Source: Cryptomeria japonica
Lineage: Eukaryota > Streptophyta > Pinopsida > Cupressales > Cupressaceae
Length of the DNA: 64,000 bases
NCBI RefSeq assembly: GCF_030272615.1
Contig: NC_081408.1
Location: 408,304,889-408,368,888, forward strand
Direction of reading: 5' to 3'
Shown: positions 21,829 through 31,961 of the stretch, piece after piece
Layout of the letters: each line of letters begins with the position of its first letter
Numbering within the stretch: position 1 is the stretch's first letter
Notes under the pieces: model-generated
What the model saw: only the letters and a program-made list of their open reading frames with translations
Databases searched by the model: none
What the model was told of the DNA's origin: nothing
Made by a program: the position numbers and the translations under genes

Positions 21829-22993
21829 TGTAGCATCATAAATTGTACTCCATTACAATTGTGTCCGCATTTGGGTCCTCACCTTGGCATTCATGCTCTA
21901 AGGCCTGAAAGAGACCTACTTTTTCTCTTACTATGTATATCTATCATCCTTTTCACTTTGCACCTCATCCTACCCCTCAAATTTAGTCTCTGATTGGGTA
22001 GGACCAGGGCATGGCACCTTCGTCCCCTAAGGACTAGAGCACACAATGCTCTGGTCCTCCCAATTAGGACCCAAATTTGGGCCTCTTAACGGTCATGAAA
22101 TGTGAGCAAGAATTATAGCTTTTTGTTGGCTCATGTCGGAAAAATTAAATTATTTTTCAACAAGAAAGTATAAAAGGAGGTCTACCCCTCTCATTTTATC
22201 ATCCACACACATTAAATTTAATTCAACATCAAGCAATCAAACATTCAATTTCAAGCAAGCAATTTGTCTTCTTTCAAGCATTAGAGTAGAGATAAGGTCA
22301 AGATTTAAGCATTGGAGTTGACATTCATGTTCTATGTTATTGAAGTCTTCATGAAACCCTAATTTCATGTGGAGACAAACAAAACTTCACAAGGAGGTAT
22401 AGCATTTGTGTTCCAGTCATTAATCAGCATCTCCCTTAAAAGGAGAACATTTCCTTTACTGCAATTCAATCAAATTTCATTTTTATTTTATGGTTAATTC
22501 AAAAACCAGGGTTTGACTTAGGCAAACCCCCATTTCCCCTTCTTTTTGTGTGGAGGAAGTAGGTATGGAGTTGTGATCTTCAAGATAAGCTTTATTTATA
22601 GAGACGAATTGATCCCCTATTGGAGGACCAAAGCGATCGTCACACCGATCCTGATAAATCAGGAGCTCCTTTTGAGAACATATCTAAATCCTCTTGCAAT
22701 CATCAGATCCAGGTTCATGGTTTAATCTGATGACTGCAGCTCATTGTTTATGCATTTTTACATTAATTTCTAGTATATTTACCCTAATTTCAGCATTTTT
22801 AGAATTCAACTCAAAAGAGGGAAATTCAGTCCAATCACCTTGGTAAATCCAATAGAATACTTTCTCCTTATCCTTGTTGGTTTGTGGCTATATCTATTGG
22901 TTTTACCTCCCTCTTTTAATGTAATGGTCCCCAAGTAAAAATTAGTGGTTTTCATACATCTAATGGTGGAAACCCTAATTTTTTACCATTACA
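21829..22993 (+). repeat. 3' LTR of E3
   Basis: It starts TGTAGCATCATAAATTGTAC and ends TACCATTACA, colinear with 11184-12368. The sequence after it is simple repeat. The expected 5-bp duplication is not clean (GTGTG left, ATATA right), probably because the microsatellite target has slipped since insertion. Confidence 0.92.
22168..22177 (+). promoter_or_regulatory. TATA box in the 3' LTR of E3
   Basis: GTATAAAAGG is followed by AGGTCTACCCC, as in the 5' LTR. Confidence 0.55.
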
Positions 22994-23460
22994 ATATATA
23001 TGTGTGTGTGTGTGTGTGTATGCATGTATGTATATATGTATCTATCTATCTATCTACAAATTATGTTATTCTAGGTGTTCCATGTCGAAAAAGATAGTTG
23101 AAGGTCTAGCAACTTGTGTTATTCTAGTCAACTCACCACACAAAGGAAAAGGAAGAGTCAAAAGGTCTAGCAAATTGTGTTATCCTAGTCAACTCATCTT
23201 GTTGTGATGTTGTATAGTTTCATGAATGAAGCACCTCGTCAAAGACTTTGGTCTAATTTTGAGCATGCAACAACCTATATAAGACACATGATAGAAAATG
23301 TCTGGTTTAGAGAATACAACATGAGAATACAACAACCCATTTAAGACAAATGGTGCAAAAAATATGGATGAATCATGAGAATGCAAAAATCTTGTAAATG
23401 ATCGATAAAATAGGGATAAAACATGAGTATGAAACAATCTGAAATTGATAGTTTATAATT
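22994..23460. repeat. Right part of microsatellite and a short tandem duplication
   Basis: TG, TATG and ATCT repeats run to about 23056. A phrase containing AAGGTCTAGCAA.TTGTGTTA then CTAGTCAACTCA occurs twice, at about 23099 and 23162. A different phrase with GAATACAACATGAGAATAC follows at 23310-23330. No coding domain is seen. Confidence 0.6.
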
Positions 23461-24127
23461 GAAAATGCAACTAGGAGGCCGCATATATGGCCCGCCCCCA
23501 CTCTCTCCTATAAGATATCAACATAGTCCTATGTTGATGTCTTAAGGTAGAAAAGAACAAGGATAAACTCCTTTATCACCATGGAGATATCCTTTAGGCA
23601 ACAGTTTTCATGTCATCCAAGACAAAGAGGGCATAACTCTTTTGGGGCCAAGAAGAGATAGTTGTTAAAAAGATATCTTGAAACAAGTGTAAAGGGTTCC
23701 TTTTTATAAATTGCATGCTTGATAAAGGAGGAAGAGATCTTTGCATAAATATATGTAACTCAAATAGTAGAGGAGATCTTTAATAATTTTGACATTTTTG
23801 AAAGGAGAAGGAGACTAATAATAGAAACCTTCTCCCTTGCTTAGGAATAAGTGGATTCTCAGTGAAGGAGTGCACACTTTCACTAAGGAGAGATTATTAA
23901 TAGATTACAAACTATTTCAAGGAATACTAGGTCCTAAACAAGGAACACACATGTACTCACATGAAGGATCATTCTAAGAAAGAAATGACATCAAATTATG
24001 CTAAGTAAGCTAGCAATGTCACATAGTGAGGGGCAATATAATAAGAACTTAAATGCTATGTGTAAGGAGTAGGATGAGAGTTTGATTCATTTTCATCTAG
24101 TATTTTAATGATACTAATTTCAATATG

Positions 24128-24560
24128 TCATTGGATTTTATCTTTCAAGTCATAACATGCATTGGTGGAATGGCCATGGATTTGATGATACTTGCAGAAA
24201 GAAGGATTGTATTGATTTTCCTTATGATTCCTTTGATTTTTTAAAGGGAGACTAATCAAGTTGGCTTTAATAAGATCATACAAAATAATCTCTTGTTGTG
24301 ATGAGAAGTTGTAAGATGATTCATTAGAAATAGGGGAGGGGATATCAACAAAATAGGAGGTTGGAAACGAAAACCTTCTTTGGAAACATGTGATGTATAT
24401 TTCTCGTGACCATCCAAACTTTGTTGAACACATCTTAAAACATGTCCATTGCATCCATGTTTATAATAAAATATAGGTGTTGAAATGTCTAGAGCAGAGG
24501 GTTCATTCTTAGTGTCAAAGTCTAAAGAGCTCCCATCATCATCAAGACTTGTATTGGAAG
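24128..24560 (-). pseudogene. G-patch remnant and zinc-knuckle-like segment of E4
   Basis: Downstream of protease on the minus strand, one frame reads YYKHGCNGHVLRC (a possible remnant of the G-patch seen in E8) and then FCKYHQIHGHSTNACYDLKD. The latter resembles the Cys/His knuckle found at the C-terminus of gag in E6 and E7. Gag normally lies before protease, so this order is unusual. The ORF starting at 24454 is open for 108 codons, ending LKDKIQ. Confidence 0.55.
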
Positions 24561-24576
24561 GAGAGGTGGGAATTGA

Positions 24577-24945
24577 TTAAGAAGAAGATTGGATAAACAA
24601 CACACAAGGATCCCTCAAGGATTCATTCTTATATTTAAGGATCTTATACCCATTAAGGGAAGATGTAAATTCTAATGTACCACAATTATTTTCTAAAAAA
24701 ACCTCATTGATAGGAGATTGTGTTGCTAAAGGAATCATAGTATTAAAGGGAGAAATGCATCCTACTTCATCATGAACAAAATCATAAGGATTAGGATCGG
24801 CCTTAATTGTGTGAAGTTCATTATTATATATGAATTTGATTTTTTGATGAAGAGTAGAATGGATAACTTTCATATCATGAATCCACAATCTACCTAAAAG
24901 AAGGTTATAACTAACATTGTTGGGCATGACATGAATAGGAGAGGG
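24577..24945 (-). pseudogene. C-terminal half of aspartic protease of E4
   Basis: PSPIHVMPNNVSYNLLLG followed by RLWIHDMKVIHSTLHQKIKF matches the flap-distal half of gypsy protease and is close to E8 (MSGNLTYNLLLGRPWIHGM). The catalytic Asp region is missing because E5 begins at about 24946. The frame is open for 116 codons from the internal Met, then ends in a TAA. Confidence 0.78.
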
Positions 24946-26170
24946 TGATGAGCCAAAATAATGGCTCTGTTTTGTCAGATTTTATCATAGAACTCTTGCT
25001 TTGGTCATATGTTTGGGTAATGTATGGATCATAGGACTTTCCTGGTTGTGACTTTTTAGTATTTTTGGACCTGATTTATCCTAGACCTGAGCTTGTTATC
25101 TAAAGATCTTTATATAGACAATCTATGCAAATTATATGAATTAATCTTAAAATATGGTTTAATTTATGTTATGTTAACATCAATGGATACACATGATTTT
25201 GTGCACATTAACGCCATGATACAGGGTCGGCCAAGATGAAAGGATGACTAAGCTTGTGGTTAAAAGATACATCAACGTGTCGCTGGATGCAGACCCAGTC
25301 AAAGTGCAGCATCATTGAAGAAGGTCATAACCAATTGACCACTTCCTTAGCAGAGTGATTTGTGGAGCATTCATGATTGTTCCTAATGGAACATAAATCT
25401 AGGAAGGAGGTTGTGCTATATTTTCTCAGCAGCATGACAGTTGTTGTTGTGCATTCATGCGCTGACTTCTTCTTCTAATGTAATAAGTCTTGCTCACCTA
25501 TTCCTCTGGGATGTGGGTTGATCATTCAAGAGTTTGTTATAATTTTTCTTATAAATAAAAGTATCTATCTCCTCACAAGAGTAGATAGAATGACCATAGA
25601 GTTAGTAGTATTCAGTTTTTAGACTTATGTATGTGCAATCAATTTGAATTAAATAAAATAATGGTATTCTGAGCTTATCAATTGTTATCTAAGTTCTGGA
25701 TATACTCACTCAAAGGGGCCCACTTGGTGAGCAGTCCCTGTGTGTTTTTTAGTTAATTTATGTTTTGTTATAGTTGTTATTTTGGTATTCATTTGTTCTT
25801 GCAGCCACTGGAAATAGTTCCTATGTCTGTTCCTACAGCCAAAGCAGGCAGAGTAGTTCATGTCCATCGACCAGAATATTGTCATTAGTATCATTTTCTT
25901 AAGTTACTTTCAATTGTGAGTTTTAATAAAGTGTTAAGTCATCATGTTTTTGCATATTTGTTTCAGAGAATTTCTTTTTCCAACAATAGGATAGAATGGT
26001 TGCAATTTGAGCTTAGTGCACATACAGTGCTAGCCAATTTCAAGTTTACGTCCCTAGTCGATAAAGTAAATGAATCTTTTCTACAGGAGAGGTAACTGCT
26101 CAGTAAGGATGTCCAATCCCTAAGCTGAGTTTTTAAAACCCAATTGCTATTCCAATTGCAAGGACCAGCA
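24946..26170 (+). repeat. Probable 5' LTR of E5
   Basis: The left edge is where E4 protease coding stops (TGATGAGCC at 24946 or TGAGCC at 24949). The right edge is ACCAGCA just before the PBS. The partner LTR is outside the window, so both ends are inferred. No coding sequence is seen. Confidence 0.55.
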
Positions 26171-26173
26171 TTT

Positions 26174-26195
26174 TTGGCGTTGTTGTCGAGGATGG
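26174..26195 (+). other. Primer-binding site of E5
   Basis: TTGGCGTTGTTGTCGAGGAT resembles the tRNA-Asp complement used by Athila and Tat elements (TGGCGCCGTTGCCGGGGA). The differences are mostly C to T or G to A, as expected for decay of methylated DNA. Confidence 0.7.
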
Positions 26196-26284
26196 TGCCC
26201 AACTAAGAACCTATTGTAGCCATTAGTTTTAAATCTTTCAGTTTGCTTTAGAATTAGTTCTTAGAATTCAATCATAAAATCTGC

Positions 26285-26809
26285 ATGCATAGAAGAAGAA
26301 GAGATGCATTAGGAAGATTTCTTCCCTCATTTTTTGCTCTTGAAATAAACTCAAATCAAGCCCCAGATATAAATCCTTTTGCTGAAGCTTTTGTGGAAGC
26401 TAGAAACCAAGGTGTTTTTTATTTATCAGAAGGAGACCTTGATTTCTTAAACGAACCTCCTGAACATAATATTTTACCTTTGGTTCTTTATCAAGGACCA
26501 ATGGCAGGAAATCCTTTAGGAGGTGGAGCTGGGCCTCCACCTCTTCCTGTGAACCCAACATTTGAATTCCCTATTTTGGACCTGCATGATAATGCAAATT
26601 TGAAGAATATACCAGCCTCCTCTCTTCCAAAGTTCTTCTCGGTTCCCCAAATGGGGTTTACACTACAAGAGGCAAAAACTAAGTTGATTCTTCAAATTTC
26701 TATTGAGAAGCCAACTCCAACTATTAAAATCCTCAAGAACTTGTACCAACTGACAAGAATTCAGACAAATCCATCTACACGTTGGGCTCTGCAAAACCCG
26801 AGAGGGTGA
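26285..26809 (+). pseudogene. N-terminal part of E5 gag
   Basis: An open frame of 174 codons starts MHRRRRDALGRFLPSFFALE and includes a Gly/Pro-rich linker (GGGAGPPPLPVNPTFEFPIL) and NLKNIPASSLPKFF. In related gags a segment such as SSLPKF leads straight into the domain found at 28960. From about 26642 the sequence no longer fits that family, although the frame stays open to 26809. The insertion point is therefore near 26640 or, less likely, at the TGATCCC at 26807. Confidence 0.6.
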
Positions 26810-28948
26810 TCCCTTAGTGAATTTTATGATCTATGCACCATACTCAAAAGTTCACTAAAACAAAGCGGATAATCTCATATATAGGCTCAACAATAGGGAG
26901 AATGCTCAAGCATGACAATCCTTTAGTGATCCTCAACCTAAATGGAGCATGATATGGATAGAACACACAATAACAGACATGAATTGAAAGGTATTTTGAT
27001 AATCATCCATTTTATAGCAAGGACAAATGAATGGAGCACAAAACTGACTATAAAGACTAAGACAAGCTAATGACCAATGCCTTATTCCATTGGGGAGTCA
27101 AAATCATCAAATATAAGGTGAATTACAGCAGAATTAATCCAATAGCATACTGATCTAAGAATATATTGCCTTACAATACATCTCAACTATAACCCAAGCC
27201 CAAACTACTTATCAAAATCCTGCACAAGCCCTACCACTCTACATTTTTATTCAAGCATTTAATTGATCCCTTGGATCAAAGCATAAACATAAATCACATA
27301 CATCATAACAATGCAGTGAAAGAAATAAACCCTTGATTTATTTCATTCAAAAGATAGTAAAATCATACACTGGAGAGAAATAAGCCTAAATTCTATTTCA
27401 TTTATTCAAATGCTATATTTTCCATAAAACAGTATACAATTCACTCCTTCAAAACCTACATAAAATATGACATAAGATTCATTCTATTTTTCTCTGCAAA
27501 GACTCTACAATTTTCTCATTCCACCTAAAACCTTCTATCGGAACCAGAAGAGGAACCCTAAAGGAACCAAAATTCGAAACCCCGTCTCATGGCCTTGAAA
27601 TCCCTTTTATAGAAAGAAGGGAGCAAATAAGCTACGGACAAGAGGAGACACCTGCCATCAGGATGACCAGACACACTTGATTTTGTTACAAAATATTCCT
27701 CTGCTACAAAATATCCTAATTACATATGAATATCTGCAACTACTTCTCTAATACTTCATGCACTTTACCATCCTTGGTGTGTTGTCTATGAAATCTGATA
27801 CGAGCCCACCTTATTCTTGCTCATGCCACACTAGCTTCACTCCCCAAGGAAACAACCGCTACAAGAATACAAAACTACATGCCAGATGCTTCAATCGCAC
27901 TAGAAAACCCTAACTCTATTGCAAGAGCTTGAACAATCTTCGTTGGTTTTCAAAATAGTCTCTGCTCATGCTCAAAATGCCTCTGGTAATTTGAAATAAG
28001 AAGATTTTTCTCTTTCATTATTCTTCCATTAGCATACCAAACCCCATCTACCATTACGTGCTCATGTGTGCGAATGAATAACGTCACTTCATTTTGAAAT
28101 GAATTTTGAATCTCATTCGTTGATCTTCCTCCATGTTGGTGCATCGCACGATCCATATTGGCAATCTAACATTGGCCGTCAAACATGGAAAGTAGACCTA
28201 TCAAAGGTATGATGTGGCACCTCCAACTCACTGCTACCTCACCTTGGTCAGCGGCCCCCACCTTCCAGCCTACCTCAGCCTGTCTTGGACACATGGCATC
28301 ATCTCGTGATATAGTAGTCCATAATCCCCTTGCATCTCTTGATTGCGGGATAACGAGGGTTGTTGGATCGATTCACTATTTACCTGTTGGCCACAACAAC
28401 ATGAAAATTTATGCACCTTTAGTAGTCCGGACTTTACTTGTTGGGAACCGGTAACAACAAATATTGCAAAGGTTTACTTGTTGGCTTAACCTCCCTGCCT
28501 TGGACACGTGACATCATCTCGTGATGTCACGGTCCTTAACCACCACACACCTTCAACCGTGGGGGAGCGCAGGCCGTAGGATCTATCTGCTCATTAACAT
28601 AAAGGCCAAACTATTTAAACTTTAGACATAGGAAAAAATTTAAGGCATTGGCATAAATATTAAAGGGGGCCCACTAGACAATAAGGAAATATTAAAGCGA
28701 GGACATAGGAAAATATAAGGGGTCAACATTTAATAACTTTAAACCTAGAGAACATAAGGCCTCGCCAACAAACTTAGACCCTCATCTTTAATGAAGAAAA
28801 GTAATACGAAAATAGAACAATCTTAGGGTTTAAATAAAAGACTTAAACAAAATGCATAAACCCTAAACCCTGTGATAGAGAGAAAAACTAATTCAAAATG
28901 ACGAAAATTTTAACTAAGGCATGAAGATTTTTTGTGCAGTGATTTTTA
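26642..28948. other. Unidentified insertion inside E5 gag
   Basis: About 2.3 kb separates two parts of one gag. A TATA box on the minus strand (27602-27612) and AT-rich flanks suggest an LTR-like promoter reading to the left. A minus-strand ORF at 27950-28156 contains HEHVMVDGVWYANG, which I do not recognise. The region 28180-28600 is GC-richer and contains a phrase with CTTGGACAC.TG.CATCATC then TCGTGAT twice, at 28286 and 28499. I cannot define ends or target duplications. Confidence 0.35.
27602..27612 (-). promoter_or_regulatory. TATA box in the unidentified insertion
   Basis: The minus strand reads CTATAAAAGGG, followed by ATTTCAAGGCCATGAGACGG. This is a standard plant core-promoter spacing pattern, but no start site is known. 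Confidence 0.4.
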
Positions 28949-30294
28949 GGACTATCAGTTATATGGCTTGGTCACAGAAGATCTAGATACCCTTATTTTT
29001 GAACTTGATATTCTCTGCAGAAGTTATGAGTATACCACTGATGCCCATAAACTTAAGTTATTCCCTGCTACTCTAAAAGAAGTTGTTCTTAGGTGGTTTA
29101 TGAGTTTAGATAGAGATGTAATAACTACCTGGGATGAAATGAAGGAAAATTTCTTGGAAAAATATAAAGATTACTGCAGAGAAATTGATCGACATGTTGA
29201 TGATATCTTCTGAATGACACAAAAAGAAGATGAAAGTTTGGAAGATTATCTTGAGAGGTTTTTGTTCAGTGTCAGGAAGTCTAAGCATAATACCTTGAGT
29301 GAAGAATCCTTGAAATTGATTTTTGTAAGAGGAAACAATGAGATTGTATTGAATCATTAGACCTCATGGGAGGAGGAGACATTACTCCAACTCAATGGGA
29401 TGACATCAGGAAGATATGTCAAAAATACTCCAGGGCTTATGCCAAGAAAAGTAGCTACTATAGGCCTAGATCTTCAATAGCAAAAACATCTACATGTTTC
29501 AAGGATGGAGATAACTCATTTGCTAAATGATTTTGAGGATATTATTAACAACATGACTACTTAATTGGATACACTTCAAGCAAAGAAGAAGCATGAAGAA
29601 GCAGAGGCAATGCTTGCTGAATTTTGTCCTCATTGTAGGCAAAAGAAGAAGGACTGAAAATGTAAGCTCTTTGCTAAAATTGACAGTCAACAGGCTCCCC
29701 CAGATTTCAAGCCAATTTATGGAGATTATGAACAACTCTTCTATATTGCACAATGAAGGCCATGGCCCCCAAGACAAGGTATGCCACAAGATTCATTATC
29801 TTTTTCTGGTCCTTATATGAATTCTTGGCCAAAATCATTGGCCCAATTATCAAAGTCCTTCGTTTAAGTGGCAACAACCACAAGGAAATCGGTTGCAACC
29901 TCAGGGGAACTGGCAGCGGTCACCTCAATGGAGGGGAGGTCAACAATGGTCAAATAAATCCTATAGTTTCTTGCAGCCACCACAATAGTCCCAATAACCA
30001 GCTTTAATGCCACCAGCTGCTAATGTTTCTCCACCCAAGTCAACTCAATTGCAAACACAACTTGTGCCAAATCCTAATAATAAACCTCAGCAATAACAAC
30101 AAGTTTATTCAGCTGATCCTAATCAATATCCTACATACTCTCTTAGTATAAGTGATATTCACTTACGGTCAGGAACAACTTTGCCTGCCCCATCTCCTTC
30201 ATTTATAACTAAATTACCATCTGGGGATATTGCACAAGATACTACACCTAACCAGCCTATAGATCCTAAACAGGTACCTCAATCTGAAACTACA
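28949..30294 (+). pseudogene. C-terminal part of E5 gag
   Basis: The frame resumes with YGLVTEDLDTLIFELDILCR, KLFPATLKEVVLRWFMSL and EESLKLIFVRG, the Retrotrans_gag core. Further on come DFEDIINNMTT, a Cys-rich segment FCPHCRQKKKD, then DSQQAPPDFKPIYGDYEQLF, RPWPPRQGMPQ, and near the end TYSLSISDIHLRSGTTL, a typical end of Athila/Tat gag. At least ten stops and frameshifts occur. The sequence stops at 30294, at the E6 LTR. Confidence 0.8.
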
Positions 30295-31582
30295 TGATCT
30301 GTCAAAACTATCGTATGTAAAACTTCATAATATAATTAACTAGAAATCATAGGGAAATCACGAATCCCTATCCTAATATAATTTAAACAAAACTCAATGA
30401 AATAATGCAAAAAACAAGAAATAGGAATGTATAATCTATCAATCAATTCTCCCTATTCCATGATTGCATGTTGCTTCCATTGCTCTTCTCTTCTTTGTGG
30501 TATGGTGGCTCTTAGATATCGCGCTGACAACTTGCAAATGACAAAGATTCAAAGTTCATGATTGTTGTAAATGGAGATTGAATGCTCAATTTATAGATAA
30601 TTGGGTGAGATTGATTGAAAGGTGGAATAAATTGATCAAGAAGTGAAACTCAAGTGAGCTCACATGTTGATTGATAGTTGAACTGTTGATTTGGAGGTAG
30701 AACATAATAGATTGAATAGAATAAAAGAGTTAACTGATTGAGAAAAAAAATGATTGAAACATGAAAAAGAATGGTTGGAGGAAATAAAGAGGAGGAGATA
30801 GTTAACTGATTGAAAGTTGATTGAGATCTTTATTTAGAAAATTGAAGAGACAATTGAATTAATTAATTTAGCATGTGCTTGAACTTTGACTTTGATTTTC
30901 AATTTAATCTTTGCATGAGATTTAATTCAAATATTGAATTTATTTTAAAATTCAATTTGTTATTTGAATATATTTAGAACTTGACTTTGATTTTCAATTT
31001 GATTTTTGAAATCATGCACATGTATTTGAAATTAGAAGAAATTAGAAGAATTTAAATTTGAATTTGAATTTGCAGAATTAATGAAATTAGATGAAATTAG
31101 AAGAAATTGGAAATTGGAGAATTAAATGAAATTAGAAGAAATTAGAGAATTAGAGAATTATTTAATTAATTAAATAATTTAAAGAAACTACTTAATTATT
31201 TAGAAATGGGCTTTAATTAAATAATAAAAAATATTTAAATTAAAGGATTAGAGTCACAATTAATTAAATAATTAATATTTAGAAAAGGGTTAATGATTAA
31301 TTGAATAGAGATAGAAATTGAAAAAGAAATTATTTAAATAAAAAAGATTATTTAAATTGAAGGATTAAAATCACAAATTAAATAATAAATATTTAATTAA
31401 TATTTAGAAAAGCATTTAAATGATTAAATGATGATAGAATTAAAATATAATTAGTAAGATGATGAGGAAATATGAATTTAGAAGAATAAGATTAATTAAC
31501 TTAACTAAAGAATTAAAGAATTATTTAATCAATTAGAGGAATAATTAGTACATGATCAATGAGACATTTTTAGGTGTCTACA
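30295..31582 (-). repeat. 3' LTR of E6 (1288 bp)
   Basis: On the minus strand it starts TGTAGACACCTAAAAATGTC after the PPT and ends TTTTGACAGATCA. The left edge coincides with the end of E5 gag coding. The body is extremely AT-rich, with many GAATTAGA and TTAATTAA repeats between 31010 and 31540. No coding sequence is seen. Confidence 0.7.
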
Positions 31583-31600
31583 AATGCCCCTCTTTGAGAC
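31583..31600 (-). other. Polypurine tract of E6
   Basis: The minus strand reads GTCTCAAAGAGGGGCATT directly before the LTR head. The core CAAAGAGGGG is shared with E2. Confidence 0.75.
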
Positions 31601-31860
31601 AAAGTCAAAATGACGTTGTTTCAAAGAAAACGAAAAAAATTCCTATCCCAGTATGCCTTGGTAATATTGTATAGTACAAATATGCCCCCTTCGAAAAGGT
31701 GGTTGAAAAATTCAGAAATTGAGACCATATTTTTTATATCAGTATAATGAGCAATCATGTGAAGTTTCGTGCAATTTCGAGATCGTTTGAGTAGCCTACA
31801 AGTTGGTTGAAGTTCACAGGGACCACAGATGTCGGTATGGGAAAAACCCTAATTTTGGAG

Positions 31861-31870
31861 CTATAAATAG
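31861..31870 (+). promoter_or_regulatory. TATA box of the antisense PMD gene in E6
   Basis: CTATAAATAG follows AAACCCTAATTTTGGAG and lies about 90 bp before the proposed ATG. The E2 copy has a TATA in the same context. It lies about 260 bp inside the PPT, on the strand opposite to the element. Confidence 0.65.
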
Positions 31871-31961
31871 AGAGTTTGGCCTTTCATTTGCTCATTTGCA
31901 TTGTGTTGAGTGCTTGGAGATCCTTGCGTATCATTTTCTTTCCTGCGAGTATTTGATCATC

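Larger units (their letters stand above)
11184..22993 (+). mobile_element. E3: complete non-autonomous LTR retrotransposon (gag-protease only)
   Basis: Two LTRs of 1185 and 1165 bp bound an internal region of 9.46 kb. PBS and PPT are both in place. Only gag and protease-type coding sequence is found (12891-16178); there is no trace of RT, RNase H or integrase. The remaining 5.6 kb is AT-rich non-coding DNA and a large tandem array. This fits the TR-GAG class, which relies on a helper for RT and integrase. LTRs differ at many sites, so the insertion is older than E8 and E9. Confidence 0.88.
23461..24945 (-). mobile_element. E4: relic of an E8-like element, interrupted by E5
   Basis: The minus strand carries protease and zinc-knuckle fragments. 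The non-coding part at 23461-24120 shares phrases with the 3' region of E8: GCTAGCAATGTCACATAGTG at 24010 compared with GCTACCAATGTCACATAATG at 50698. Coding sequence runs up to about 24945, where E5 begins, so the N-terminal half of protease must lie beyond E5 and its nested inserts. No LTR of E4 is recognised. Confidence 0.6.
24946..30294 (+). mobile_element. E5: Ty3/gypsy element, 5' LTR and gag, interrupted by E6
   Basis: A probable 5' LTR (24946-26170), a tRNA-Asp-type PBS and a broken gag follow in order on the plus strand. The gag ends abruptly at 30294, where the TG end of the E6 LTR begins. Pol must lie beyond the window. The gag is itself interrupted between about 26642 and 28948. 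Confidence 0.7.
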
